Below, one piece after another: positions 42,698-52,283 of a stretch of DNA of 64,000 bases (position 1 is the first letter of the stretch; every line of letters begins with the position of its first letter). The notes beneath the pieces were generated by a model, which had not been told where the DNA came from, searched no databases, and was given only the letters and a program-made list of their open reading frames with translations. The position numbers and the translations under genes were made by a program. Source of the DNA: Marivivens niveibacter (GTDB lineage Bacteria > Pseudomonadota > Alphaproteobacteria > Rhodobacterales > Rhodobacteraceae); the NCBI RefSeq assembly GCF_002150005.2, contig NZ_MSPP01000005.1, positions 124,001 through 188,000 on the forward strand, written 5' to 3'.

Positions 42698-43930
42698 TTA
42701 CGTTAAGCCAGCCGCGCTCAAAATTTCTGGCATTTGTTTCTTTACTTTGAAGAAACCAGCGGTGGCATGAGGCCATATAAGCGCGTCCCAGTCGCGGCGC
42801 CATTCAGTGACGGTGATCCCGCGTTCCTCTAAAATTGGCTGGGCTTGCGCCATCCAATCGGCCAGCGGACCAACTGGCACATAAGGCATGGCAATCTGGC
42901 GCGCACCGGCAGCTTCGGCCCAGTTTGCGAGGTTTATAGGTTCTATGGCGGTTAGCGTTTCTGTCTCTAAACCCGCGCGGGCAGCAGTGTCGGCAAGGGC
43001 TTCGGTTTCAAAATCAATAACGCCCGCATAAACTGCGCGAGGCGAACGAAGATGGCTTGCGTGCAATCGCGCAACTGCACGGGTATCCAGTAACGCAAGG
43101 TCGCTTGTCGTAATAGAACAGTCCTCTTCGGTCAGGATCACGGCCGTCGGGACATTAGGCTGAGGCGCGATAACTGAGCGTAGCGGTTGCACTTCTGGCA
43201 ACCCTTCAGGCTCTTCGTCCATCAATCCGATGATATCAGAGGCAAACTCCTCTTCGCGCGGCGAAAAACGACCGCCCGTAAAGCGCGATATATTCCAAGC
43301 GCGTGCCTCATACGGTTTCCCGCGGGTGTGCAACCCTGCCACCCAACGCCACGAGCACGTGTTCGATGCAGGATCACCATCTAGCAGATGTCGAAAGAAA
43401 AAGTCGCTGCCTAGTCGCCACGGAAGTCCTAGCGTGAATATCCAGATCGAGGCAAACCACATCCGCGCGTGATTGTGCAAATATCCAGTGCTGGTCAGTT
43501 CCTTTGCCCAAGCGTCGAAACAATCGATACCGGTTTCACCCGCTTCTGCGGCAATGATTTTGGATTGAAGGGCGGCATCAGACTTCAAGGTATCCAAGTC
43601 CCTGTTAAGCCCTGTCACATAGTTTGCCCAAACTTGTGGTCGCCTTTCAAGCCAGCCCTTAAAATAGCCTCGCCACAACACTTCTTGGACAAATTTTTCC
43701 GCATTTTCAGGGCCGTGCGCAGCCAGTGCCGCGGCAATCACCTCGGTTTCTGTTACTAGCCGGCGGCGGATATAGGGTGACAGCTGAGATACAGCGCTAT
43801 GATTCCCCGGTCCGCGATCTTGGTTGCGCCTTTTGGCATAGGCCAAGCCCATATTTGACTGGAAATTCCTAAGCCGCTGCAATCCTGCGGTGCGGGTGGC
43901 TGGCATAAATACTGAATTGTCCTGCATCAT
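42698..43930 (-). CDS. Photolyase/cryptochrome-like FAD protein with reversed domain order
   Basis: The 410-residue protein starts directly with a photolyase FAD-binding helical domain (residues about 45-245): HNHARMWFASIWIFTLGLPW, then FFFRHLLDGDPASNTCSWRW and NISRFTGGRF. The antenna alpha/beta domain normally in front is absent there. Instead residues about 260-405 form an alpha/beta domain (TAVILTEEDCSITTSDLALL, GARQIAMPYVPVG, LEERGITVTEWRRDWDALIW and a terminal FFKVKKQMP) that looks like the antenna domain placed at the C-terminus. DNA repair or light sensing is possible. Circular permutation is my inference. Confidence 0.75.
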   Translation of the reverse strand: MMQDNSVFMPATRTAGLQRLRNFQSNMGLAYAKRRNQDRGPGNHSAVSQLSPYIRRRLVTETEVIAAALAAHGPENAEKFVQEVLWRGYFKGWLERRPQVWANYVTGLNRDLDTLKSDAALQSKIIAAEAGETGIDCFDAWAKELTSTGYLHNHARMWFASIWIFTLGLPWRLGSDFFFRHLLDGDPASNTCSWRWVAGLHTRGKPYEARAWNISRFTGGRFSPREEEFASDIIGLMDEEPEGLPEVQPLRSVIAPQPNVPTAVILTEEDCSITTSDLALLDTRAVARLHASHLRSPRAVYAGVIDFETEALADTAARAGLETETLTAIEPINLANWAEAAGARQIAMPYVPVGPLADWMAQAQPILEERGITVTEWRRDWDALIWPHATAGFFKVKKQMPEILSAAGLT

Positions 43931-43993
43931 ACAGCGTAGATGATTTGCAAGCAGGTTTAGTCAATACTGTAGACCGCTGGATGCAGAAGCTGA

Positions 43994-44614
43994 CTATTCA
44001 TTCATGTTGCGTGCAGGGCGGCTTTTGTAGACAGGCAACGTCCACCCAAACGCGATTGCTGCGCCTCTTAAACCTAATGCGGTACAAAAACCGCAAACAG
44101 ATGCGATTTCAATCGACACACCTGCCGCATTCAACAAAACGAGCGTTGTTGCACCCGCTGCAGCGGCTGATACGTAGATGTCTTTGCGCAAAACGATACT
44201 GGGTTCTTGGCCCAATAGGTCGCGGATTATACCGCCAGCGGATGCAGAAAATACACCTAAAACCACAGCAACAATTCCCGTAGTTTCAAGCCCGATGCAT
44301 TTGATCGTCCCTGCTGTCGCAGCAAAAGCCATTCCGAATGCATCTAGCCATGTGATCGCTGTGAGACGTGATTGAAAAATTGGCGCAATAAAATGCATCG
44401 CAGCAGCGGCGCACAGGCTCACGATCAAGGGTGTGGGGGACACGGTCCAAAATACGGGCTGATCTAAAATAAGGTCACGAATAGTGCCGCCGCCCACGCC
44501 AGCGGCTGCCCCCAACCATAGGAACCCGAGGATATCCATTTCCTTGCGCGATGCGGTTAAGGCGCCAGTGATCGCAAAAACGACCGTCGCAAACATGTCC
44601 AGCGTGTACAGCAT
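43994..44614 (-). CDS. TRIC-family (UPF0126/YicG) cation channel protein
   Basis: The 206-residue protein has six to seven hydrophobic segments in two similar halves, each with a Gly-rich kink followed by IRDL (VGGGTIRDLILDQPVFW and SAGGIIRDLLGQEPSIV). This repeat defines the TRIC family of trimeric intracellular cation channels, whose bacterial members conduct K+/Na+ in vitro. The start MLYTLDMFATVVFAITGALTASRKEMDILG is typical. It stands alone, convergent with nothing, between the photolyase and bphP genes. Confidence 0.9.
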   Translation of the reverse strand: MLYTLDMFATVVFAITGALTASRKEMDILGFLWLGAAAGVGGGTIRDLILDQPVFWTVSPTPLIVSLCAAAAMHFIAPIFQSRLTAITWLDAFGMAFAATAGTIKCIGLETTGIVAVVLGVFSASAGGIIRDLLGQEPSIVLRKDIYVSAAAAGATTLVLLNAAGVSIEIASVCGFCTALGLRGAAIAFGWTLPVYKSRPARNMNE

Positions 44615-44693
44615 TATTCGCTCTGTTAATCAGTCAGTGCTGGCTAGCTTAAACGCAAAAGGTGCGTTTTAGAATGCGTTGGATCCTTATCCG

Positions 44694-47255
44694 CTAATCA
44701 TTTTGATCGAGCTTTTCCAACGCAGCCTGCAAACTGCTGTCGGAAATTGGTTTTTGGATGATCTCACAGGGTGGATAGGCTTTTATAAGATCGCCAGAAG
44801 CACCGTAGCCAGTCGCCAAAATGAATGGCACATCGCGTTTTGCCAGTTCGACTGCGATAGGTAAGGACTGTTCTGACCCTAAATTGACGTCAAGCAATGC
44901 AAAATCAACATGGTTTTCCGACAACCATTCCATTGCCGCCGATACGGTTGCTGCGACTTCGACTTTGGACGCGCCAAAATCCTTGAGCATTTCGGCAAGA
45001 TCCATTGCGATAATCAATGTATCTTCGACGACTAAGGCAGTGCCAGAAATGCCAAAGTTCGTCGATGTGCTGACATCCGTGGTTGGCGCTTCAGTTTGCT
45101 CGGACTGCACAATCTGCGAAATCGCCGTTGACGGCAGACGAAAGCGCGCTTCAACGCCCATCATTTTATAGTCGATATCGGCATCCCCACCTAATTCGTG
45201 GGGGACCGAATTTTCGATGATCATCGTGCCAAAACCTCGACGTTTTGGGGGCGTAACTGCGGGACCACCGCGTTCAACCCAATTCAAAACGATCCCGCCG
45301 TTCGCATCGGCAGACAGATCGATTTGAACTTGGCCACGGTTTTCAAACAATGCACCGTATTTTACCGAATTGGTTGCCATTTCATGCAGGACCAATGCCA
45401 TGGTCGTAAACGCATTCGGCGTTATCATCGCATCTGGGCCAGTGACCTCGACGCGATCCGTTTGCTGCAATGAATAGGCGTCAAATTCGCATTTGATCAG
45501 TTGTTTAAGAGACGTTGGTTCCCATTGTTTTTCGGTCAATTGATCGTGGGCGCGCGCAAGCGATTGAATGCGGCCGTCAAGGTTCTGAGTAAATTCTTCG
45601 AGCGTACGTGCGGAGCTGCGGGACTGCGCGACCAGACCACCCATGAGGTTCAAGATATTTCGGACGCGGTGGTTCAGCTCGGAAATCAAGAGTTGCTGGT
45701 TTTCCTGAGCGCGCTTGCGTTCAAGGTTCGCGGCATCAGTGATTTTTAAATATACTTCTAACAACGTTACACGCAGCAGTTCTGCCGCGTGTAATTGGGC
45801 ATCCGTCCAAGGCGCAGATTGTCCTTCAACGGTTTGCTGCCAGACATCAAAGCTTTGCCTTGGTGTCAAACGCACTCCATTTGGCCCAACTGTCACAGGT
45901 TTATTGGGGTCACCAGCCCAATTGACATGCGCGGTCACTGGTTTACGGAATAACAGCATGTAGTCGCGTGGACGCTTTGAAATCGGGATTGCCAACATCC
46001 CCACACTGACTTTTTCATATTCGTGGCCGAATTCATCGAACTTAAGCAGTTTGTCGGTATGGAAAACCCGCGAATTGATTGTGCGGTTCAGATGACGGGC
46101 GATGCGCGACAATTGTTCTTTGCTGGGTGTCGCACCCGCAGTGTAGATTTCTTCGTCCTCGATCAGAACAAGCCCATCATGATCTATCACACTTTTGATA
46201 TCTTCGTGGATAGACCGCAGCGCATTCGCCAAAGGCTCGCCTGCTGCCATGTGGGACATCAACAGGTTTTGGACCTTGCTGCTTTCAACTTCGACGGATT
46301 TTCTAGCGGCATCTTCAAAGTTGCTGATTTCGTACGAAAACAAATGGGCAAATAATTCAATGGCTGTACGACGTTCATAGTCAATGTAGCGGGGACTATC
46401 GTGATGACAGGCAAACAAGCCCCACAGTTCGCCATCTTTCATGATAGATACTGACATCGACGCCTGCACGCCCATGTTTTTCAGGTATTCAATATGGATA
46501 GGCGATACTGACCGCGTGACAGAAAGTGAAAGGTCGATGGGCACGCCGGACATAGTTGTTTGGGGTATGATGGGACTGCCTTCGTCTTTTACGTCGGCAA
46601 TCAACCGCAGCAACGACCGTTTATACAAGGCACGCGCCTGCACCGGAATGTCAGAGGCTGGAAAGCGCATTCCGTTGTAACGCTGAGCCTTATCGGATCG
46701 AACCTCAGCTAACACTTCGCCCGAATGGTCAGGCTGGAACTGATAAACCATAACGCTATCAAACCCGCACAGTTCGGCCATCGCAGTGGCCGCCCTTTGG
46801 GTTAGATCATTCAGATTTTTGGGGTGACGTAGCTTTGCAATTTGGGCAAAAACTTCGGCTGAAACGTCCCGACCAGCCTGCTCTGTTTTGGGTTCAAATT
46901 CGATGATCAGGTGCATGCCCGATTGGTGGAACGACACATCAAACTTTTGGTTATTGGTGCGCAGCGGGACATCGAACAAACGCACCACACTATCCGGCGA
47001 TTGAACATGGCGCATGTTTTCACGGATGCGTTCAAACCCGTTTGTATCCAGCACTCGATTTAACGGCTGGCCCGAAACGTCATCAACGGATACGCCCAGA
47101 ATAGATGTCAGGTTTTCAGAAGCGTGCTGAATAATCCAATCGGACGAAACCGCGATCATCGCTCCGTATGATTGGACCCGGCCCAATTGGTGGATCGGTT
47201 CGCGGTCGCAGTTGGTTAGATCGACATTCTGCATCGAATTGGAAAGGTCGGTCAT
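44694..47255 (-). CDS. bphP: Bacteriophytochrome histidine kinase fused to a receiver domain
   Basis: The 853-residue red/far-red photoreceptor has PAS (residues about 15-125) with the biliverdin Cys16 in LTNCDREPIH; GAF (about 140-310) with PASDIP; and PHY (about 325-500) with the tongue motif PRQSF. A HWE/HisKA_2-type kinase follows (phospho-His in SELNHRVRN; LHEMATNSVKYG), then a C-terminal receiver domain (phospho-acceptor Asp in FALLDVN, Lys in IIQKP). The start at 47255 lies one base after the bphO stop and places the Cys near the N-terminus. No output domain beyond the receiver is present, so the partner regulator is elsewhere. Confidence 0.95.
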   Translation of the reverse strand: MTDLSNSMQNVDLTNCDREPIHQLGRVQSYGAMIAVSSDWIIQHASENLTSILGVSVDDVSGQPLNRVLDTNGFERIRENMRHVQSPDSVVRLFDVPLRTNNQKFDVSFHQSGMHLIIEFEPKTEQAGRDVSAEVFAQIAKLRHPKNLNDLTQRAATAMAELCGFDSVMVYQFQPDHSGEVLAEVRSDKAQRYNGMRFPASDIPVQARALYKRSLLRLIADVKDEGSPIIPQTTMSGVPIDLSLSVTRSVSPIHIEYLKNMGVQASMSVSIMKDGELWGLFACHHDSPRYIDYERRTAIELFAHLFSYEISNFEDAARKSVEVESSKVQNLLMSHMAAGEPLANALRSIHEDIKSVIDHDGLVLIEDEEIYTAGATPSKEQLSRIARHLNRTINSRVFHTDKLLKFDEFGHEYEKVSVGMLAIPISKRPRDYMLLFRKPVTAHVNWAGDPNKPVTVGPNGVRLTPRQSFDVWQQTVEGQSAPWTDAQLHAAELLRVTLLEVYLKITDAANLERKRAQENQQLLISELNHRVRNILNLMGGLVAQSRSSARTLEEFTQNLDGRIQSLARAHDQLTEKQWEPTSLKQLIKCEFDAYSLQQTDRVEVTGPDAMITPNAFTTMALVLHEMATNSVKYGALFENRGQVQIDLSADANGGIVLNWVERGGPAVTPPKRRGFGTMIIENSVPHELGGDADIDYKMMGVEARFRLPSTAISQIVQSEQTEAPTTDVSTSTNFGISGTALVVEDTLIIAMDLAEMLKDFGASKVEVAATVSAAMEWLSENHVDFALLDVNLGSEQSLPIAVELAKRDVPFILATGYGASGDLIKAYPPCEIIQKPISDSSLQAALEKLDQND

Positions 47256-47256
47256 T

Positions 47257-47790
47257 TCAGTCCTGTTGGGATTGTGCGGCGGTTTCAAATATTCGGAAAC
47301 CACGTCTTACATCTTTTATTATAGTTCGAGCGCGCGCTGTGGTGGGATCAATCTGGTCCAAGATCGCACAATGTTCACGCCATAGATTGGTATCGGAGAC
47401 CGTCTGGAAATATGACGGGACGGTTTTCCGTTCTGCCGATGCAAATAGCTTACGGCGGATGACTTCGGTGCCTAACCGTGACCCCAATACCAAATAATCA
47501 CAGGCTACTGGATCAATGGGGCCTGGTGTTACGACAGCATAGGATCGGCGGCCCATCTGCTGTAAATCATGGTCAAGTCGGTCGATCAAATCGGGAACCA
47601 ACTCTGCACACAATGCTTGTTCGGGTTTCTGATCGCGAAACAGCGCAGACAACCCCGCACGCTGAGCCGCCAAATACCAGCCAAGGTTTGAATCAGGGTC
47701 GTTTAGGAACGGATCAAACAGTGCTTCGGTCGCATCGTGTTCCGGCCTTGTAAGCGCACGTAATTGATGCCTGAAATCCAAAACAGGCAT
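47257..47790 (-). CDS. bphO: Heme oxygenase supplying biliverdin to BphP
   Basis: The 177-residue enzyme opens heme to biliverdin, the chromophore of BphP. The proximal His lies in TRPEHDATEALF (residue about 17), with GWYLAAQRAGLSALF, YLVLGSRLGTEVIRRKL and a C-terminal helix. The ATG at 47790 has an AGGAAAGG ribosome site; the frame extends to 47874 without support. Its stop is one base before bphP, so the two are translated in sequence from one message, the usual bphO-bphP order. Confidence 0.92.
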   Translation of the reverse strand: MPVLDFRHQLRALTRPEHDATEALFDPFLNDPDSNLGWYLAAQRAGLSALFRDQKPEQALCAELVPDLIDRLDHDLQQMGRRSYAVVTPGPIDPVACDYLVLGSRLGTEVIRRKLFASAERKTVPSYFQTVSDTNLWREHCAILDQIDPTTARARTIIKDVRRGFRIFETAAQSQQD

Positions 47791-48006
47791 CGCCTTTCCT
47801 GCGCGGCCGTCAAAATGCATTAGATCGTTCACAATCGTTCCCCACGCAACATTGCGCCGGTCAAGATACACCATCGCTAAATGCTACAATGCTTATGATT
47901 GTAAATTGTTCGCCAAATATTCAAGAAAAATCCTGACCTATTTGCTAAATCACACCTTTGCACAATTTCTGATGGTGTTTGTGGGCGGGCATTTTTTCGG
48001 AACGGT

Positions 48007-49914
48007 CTAGTTTCGCGATCTTTTAACGAAATCCGCTGCACCGATAGTCCCCACGGGTGTTTCGGACGCGTGGCTATTATGATTGAACCAAAATGTCTCT
48101 GTCGCGGTTTCCCGGCGTCTGACACCTATGGGCAATTCAACGGTTGTGATGCCCGAAATTTCACAGACCTGTTCAACCATCGCCATCATACCGTCGTCGT
48201 CTAACCACGCCGCGCAATACAGTTGTCCGTTCTGACCGACCAGTACCGGCTGATTGGCTGACGTCTCCATCATAATTGGCTCAGAGGTATTCAACTCCTC
48301 GAAATAACGAATGACGTGACCTTTGCCATTCAACGCGATTGGCATATCAGGGCGGAGCGTTTCCAGACGTGACACAACGATATCCAGACCATCAATTGCC
48401 GGTGGCAAAGGGTTCGGAATGTTGAAATGCGCGTCACGTGCCGCTGTGCGGGGACCGTAAACAGCCGTACCGTCGGCGGCCGACAGCGCCTGTTTCAGGT
48501 CATCATTCAGGTGCATGATACCAGGTGCAAAAATTGCCGAATACCCCGTAAGATCCGTGCAGCTCGGCGGAACAATATCGACGCTTTGGCCCAGTTTGCG
48601 CAGCGCGCGGTAGGTGTCAAAAACCAGTTGGAAATAGCTAAGCCCCTGCCCCTGCGGCTGAACGGCCCACGACCATTCAGCCTCGTAATCGAACACCAGC
48701 GCGATGGGTGCCTGTGCAGGGGCGACATCGGGCGCGGATTGCAGTTCGTCGCGGACTTGGCGCGCTTCAACAATTGCTTCGGCGTCCTGGCTATCGGGGC
48801 GCAGCATGCCAGCGTGCAGCTGTTCTTGGGCAAATGGGGCCTGACGCCAACGGAAATAACAGACCGCTTCGGCGCCGTGGGCGAATGCCTCCCACGTCCA
48901 AAAACGCACCATGCCGGGTAACGGCGACGGGTTATAGGGGGCCCAATTCACGGGGCCGGGTTGTTGTTCCATGATCCACCAGCGGCCTTTGCCGACGGCG
49001 CGGTAAATGTCGTGGTGAAACGCCTGAAAATCAGGGTCGCCCTGATGTGCAAAGGCGCGTTTGTGTTCGTCGGACGCCTCAACACGGTCTTCAAGAAAGC
49101 CCAGCGGATAGCTGTCCCAACTTGCAATTTCTAGATCATCACCGACTTTATAATGGTCGAAATCCGTAACCCGGCCCATGTAGTTATGTGCGATCGGTCG
49201 GTCGCTTTGCGCACGGATCGTGTCGACCTGCATTTTGTTGTAGGCCACAACCTGATCGGACGAAAACCGTTTGAACGCATGTACATGCGCGGGGTTGGGT
49301 TCGGTCACGGTCAGGTTTGGCAGTTCGATCTGGGAAAAATTATTATATTCCATCGACCAAAACACGTTGCCCCACGCACGGTTCAGCGCGTCAATGTCCC
49401 CGCCAAATTCCGCAGACAGCCACGCCTGAAACGCCGTTTTAGCGGACGCTGAATAACTATAGATCGTATCATGACAGCCGTATTCATTGTCTGTCTGCCA
49501 CGCCGCGACATGCGGGTTTTGACCGTAACGTTCCGCAAAGGCGCGCACGATCCGTTCGCTTTCTGCGAAATAGCCTGCATGGCTGAAACAATAATGACGA
49601 CGCGATCCGAAACCGCGCGGTTTGCCATCAATGTCCACCGCGAACATGTCGGGGTGTTTGTCAGCAACCCATTTCGGCGGAGTCGCGGTGGGTGTCCCCA
49701 AAACGACCTTTAGCCCAGCATTTCCCAGAACCTCGATCGACCGATCCAACCAATCCCAGTTGAATTCGCCCTCTTTCGGTTCGATCCGAGACCAGCAGAA
49801 TTCGCCGATGCGGACCCACGTCAGGCCAGCTTCGACCATGCGTTCGGCGTCTTGGGGCCATAGGGCTTCGGGCCAGTGTTCGGGATAGTAACAAGTGCCA
49901 AGAGTGCGTTTCAT
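48007..49914 (-). CDS. GH42 beta-galactosidase
   Basis: The 635-residue cytoplasmic enzyme hydrolyses beta-galactosides. The GH42 N-terminus is TLGTCYYPEHWPEALWP; the acid/base is E144 in WQTDNEYG; the nucleophile is E316 in IMEQQPG. The trimerisation domain (about 385-600) and small C-terminal domain follow. The ATG at 49914 is chosen because family members start just before LGTCYYPEHW. It is the last gene of the ten-gene minus-strand galactoside operon, seven bases after the lactonase stop. Confidence 0.94.
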   Translation of the reverse strand: MKRTLGTCYYPEHWPEALWPQDAERMVEAGLTWVRIGEFCWSRIEPKEGEFNWDWLDRSIEVLGNAGLKVVLGTPTATPPKWVADKHPDMFAVDIDGKPRGFGSRRHYCFSHAGYFAESERIVRAFAERYGQNPHVAAWQTDNEYGCHDTIYSYSASAKTAFQAWLSAEFGGDIDALNRAWGNVFWSMEYNNFSQIELPNLTVTEPNPAHVHAFKRFSSDQVVAYNKMQVDTIRAQSDRPIAHNYMGRVTDFDHYKVGDDLEIASWDSYPLGFLEDRVEASDEHKRAFAHQGDPDFQAFHHDIYRAVGKGRWWIMEQQPGPVNWAPYNPSPLPGMVRFWTWEAFAHGAEAVCYFRWRQAPFAQEQLHAGMLRPDSQDAEAIVEARQVRDELQSAPDVAPAQAPIALVFDYEAEWSWAVQPQGQGLSYFQLVFDTYRALRKLGQSVDIVPPSCTDLTGYSAIFAPGIMHLNDDLKQALSAADGTAVYGPRTAARDAHFNIPNPLPPAIDGLDIVVSRLETLRPDMPIALNGKGHVIRYFEELNTSEPIMMETSANQPVLVGQNGQLYCAAWLDDDGMMAMVEQVCEISGITTVELPIGVRRRETATETFWFNHNSHASETPVGTIGAADFVKRSRN

Positions 49915-49921
49915 ACCAGCC

Positions 49922-50761
49922 TCAAAGAATGATTTGATGTTCGGTCTGGCCTTTGCCGACCGACGAAATGACATAGGTTTTGCCCGCGTTCGGATCATCG
50001 ATCCCTTCGGCGGCGGTCGTGACGTATAGGTCGGTCAAATCCGCGCCGCCAAAAGCAGGACAGGACGTTTGCGGCGTGGGTACATCAACCGTTTTGATCA
50101 ACGCGCCGTCCGCGCCATAGCAGGCAACGCGGCCCGCGCCCCATTGGGCGTTCCAAAGTTTGCCATCGGCATCCACAACGGAACCATCCGCGCCGAAATC
50201 CGCGCCCGACACGTCCACAAATGGGACCGCATCGCCGACTGGCCAGCCGTCCGCGTCCAGCGGCTGCGCCATGATCACGCCGACGACCGTGTCAGTGAAA
50301 TAGGCGGTTTTGCCATCAGGCGCGAAACAGATCGAGTTCGTGATCGTGATGTCCGAAAACAGTATGCGCAGTTCGCCGCGATAAAACCGATAGATCGATC
50401 CAGCGCCTTTTTCCGCGTTGAAACCCATGGTACCGATCCAAAACCCGCCTTGGGGATCCGCGCGGCCGTCGTTGGAACGAGTGACGGGGTTGTCCGCCTC
50501 TAACGGGGTGATCAATTTGCGCGCGGCAGTTTCCAGATTGAACCGCCATAGGCCCGTCTGGCTGGCCATCAAAATGGTGTCGTGATCGATCCAGCCCGCC
50601 GCCGACACGCATTCATCGAACTGCCAATGCTGTTCGTCGCCCTCAACCACGGTGCGCAGTGATTTGCCCAAAATGTCGAACCAGAAAAACTGGTTTCGTT
50701 TCGGGTGCCAAAACGCGCCTTCGCCCAAAGTGCATTTGGTTTCGCTATGAACCCGTATCAT
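49922..50761 (-). CDS. SMP-30/gluconolactonase-like galactonolactonase
   Basis: The 279-residue six-bladed propeller of the SMP-30 family has LGEGAFWHPKRNQFFWFDI at the start (metal Glu in GEG), TRSNDGRADPQGGFWIGTMG with the metal Asn/Asp, and NSICFAPDGKTAYFTDT. In this operon it probably opens D-galactono-lactone to galactonate. The substrate is inferred from the neighbouring dgo-type genes. It overlaps dgoA by four bases. Confidence 0.88.
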   Translation of the reverse strand: MIRVHSETKCTLGEGAFWHPKRNQFFWFDILGKSLRTVVEGDEQHWQFDECVSAAGWIDHDTILMASQTGLWRFNLETAARKLITPLEADNPVTRSNDGRADPQGGFWIGTMGFNAEKGAGSIYRFYRGELRILFSDITITNSICFAPDGKTAYFTDTVVGVIMAQPLDADGWPVGDAVPFVDVSGADFGADGSVVDADGKLWNAQWGAGRVACYGADGALIKTVDVPTPQTSCPAFGGADLTDLYVTTAAEGIDDPNAGKTYVISSVGKGQTEHQIIL

Positions 50762-51366
50762 CCGAATACCCGATCAAAAGCTGTCACGGCGGATTGCGCG
50801 GCGGTTTCAATCTGATCAATCGACCAATCAGGTTTGAACAAGTTCGACCCAAGGCCAAAGCCTGTAACCCCTGCCTTGTACCAATTCGCGAAATCATCAG
50901 GCCCGACCCCGCCCACGGCATAGGTGGCGACGTCCGCTGGCAACACCGCCTTTAGCGCCGATAATCCGTCAGGGCCCAATTTGAACGCAGGGAAAAATTT
51001 CAGGCCTGTTGCGCCCAATTGGATCGCGGCAAAACACTCTGTCGCCGTGAACACGCCTGGATAGGACGCCATGCCTTTGGCCGCTGTATGCGCGATGACG
51101 TCTTGGTCGCAATTCGGGGATACAACCATTGCCGCGCCAATGTCTGACAAGCGGTCCACCTCCGCGATGGTTAGAACGGTCCCTGCCCCAATTTGTGCTG
51201 CGTCGCCCGCGTGGTTCACCATTTTTTCAATGGTCACAAACGGATCGGGGGAGTTCAACGGCACCTCGATTTTCGTGATGCCTGCGTTAATTAAAACATC
51301 GGTAACGGCGATCGCGTTCTCCGAACGCAAACCGCGTAGGATCGCGATGATTTCGCGTTGGTTCAT
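50758..51366 (-). CDS. dgoA: 2-dehydro-3-deoxy-6-phosphogalactonate aldolase
   Basis: The 202-residue class I aldolase splits KDPGal into pyruvate and glyceraldehyde-3-phosphate. KDPG/KDPGal aldolase landmarks are the Glu in ITKIEVPLNSPDP, QIGAGTVLTI, the Schiff-base Lys in GLKFFPAFKLGP and YAVGGVGPDDF. The IEVPLNSP wording with Asn is typical of the galactose-specific DgoA branch. Overlaps of four bases with dgoK and the lactonase gene show coupling. Confidence 0.92.
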   Translation of the reverse strand: MNQREIIAILRGLRSENAIAVTDVLINAGITKIEVPLNSPDPFVTIEKMVNHAGDAAQIGAGTVLTIAEVDRLSDIGAAMVVSPNCDQDVIAHTAAKGMASYPGVFTATECFAAIQLGATGLKFFPAFKLGPDGLSALKAVLPADVATYAVGGVGPDDFANWYKAGVTGFGLGSNLFKPDWSIDQIETAAQSAVTAFDRVFG

Positions 51367-52283
51367 ATCGTGTCCTTTAGCAATTCATAACCAGCGATCA
51401 GACCATCCAAGGTGCATGCTTCCCCGTCGTGAATGTCCGCCGAAATATCGATTGTAGCCAATGCCTGCGCGTATAGAGCGGACAGTTTCGACGCGCCCGC
51501 AATGACCACGGGCGACGAGTTTAAATCATTGCGCATCGCGGCGATCTCTGCGCCGATCAAATAACCAGACAGCAGGCCGTTAGAAACGTCGCCCATGCGG
51601 TCCAGCACCAGATCTCCAGCCCGAATGCCGAACAGAGAGGCGGCGACCATTTCTGGAGCCGCGACCGACGTTCTGACGCCTTGAACAAAACCCGCTTCAT
51701 CACAGGCTGCCCCATCAACGGAATGGCGCAACACCGACTGTTTGCTAAGCAGCGCATAGATTTCGCCGGTCATGAACGTATTGAATTTAGTCAGTTTCCC
51801 GTCTGAAACCATCGCCCATTTGGTGTGCGTACCAGGCAGACAAATACAGCCCGAAAAATCGGGGTACGCCCGTAGAACGCCCGCGATCTGCGTTTCTTCA
51901 CCGCGCATCACATCTGGGGGCGTCACTTGTTTGATCCCCGACAAAATGAAGGCGCAAATGCGCGGGTCGGTGGTTGGAACGGTGACAACGTTTTGCGTGT
52001 TCAGCGGCGATACGGGAACGGCAGCGTATGGTGCCTCCACCCAGCCCTGACGTGATCCGACCATACCGCAACACACGACTGGCAAAACGCGGGTGTCGGA
52101 TAGTACAGGGGCCAATGCGGCAATCAAGGCTGGCTCAAACGCGTCACGCGACAAGGTACCCATGCCTTGTTCGGTTGAAACCTGATCCAGAACAGCATTG
52201 GTTTCATCCATGAACCAAACGCGCAGATTGGTGGTGCCCCAATCCACAGCGACCCAAGAGGTATGTTCGCGTAGATCCGTCAT
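51363..52283 (-). CDS. dgoK: 2-dehydro-3-deoxygalactonokinase
   Basis: The 306-residue kinase phosphorylates KDGal at C6. The phosphate-1 motif is VAVDWGTTNLRVWFMD, followed by VVCCGMVGSRQGW, ICLPGTHTKWAMVSDGKL and FMTGEIYALL, all characteristic of DgoK. It lies between the SDR dehydrogenase and dgoA with four-base overlaps on both sides, the expected place between dehydratase and aldolase steps. Confidence 0.94.
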   Translation of the reverse strand: MTDLREHTSWVAVDWGTTNLRVWFMDETNAVLDQVSTEQGMGTLSRDAFEPALIAALAPVLSDTRVLPVVCCGMVGSRQGWVEAPYAAVPVSPLNTQNVVTVPTTDPRICAFILSGIKQVTPPDVMRGEETQIAGVLRAYPDFSGCICLPGTHTKWAMVSDGKLTKFNTFMTGEIYALLSKQSVLRHSVDGAACDEAGFVQGVRTSVAAPEMVAASLFGIRAGDLVLDRMGDVSNGLLSGYLIGAEIAAMRNDLNSSPVVIAGASKLSALYAQALATIDISADIHDGEACTLDGLIAGYELLKDTI

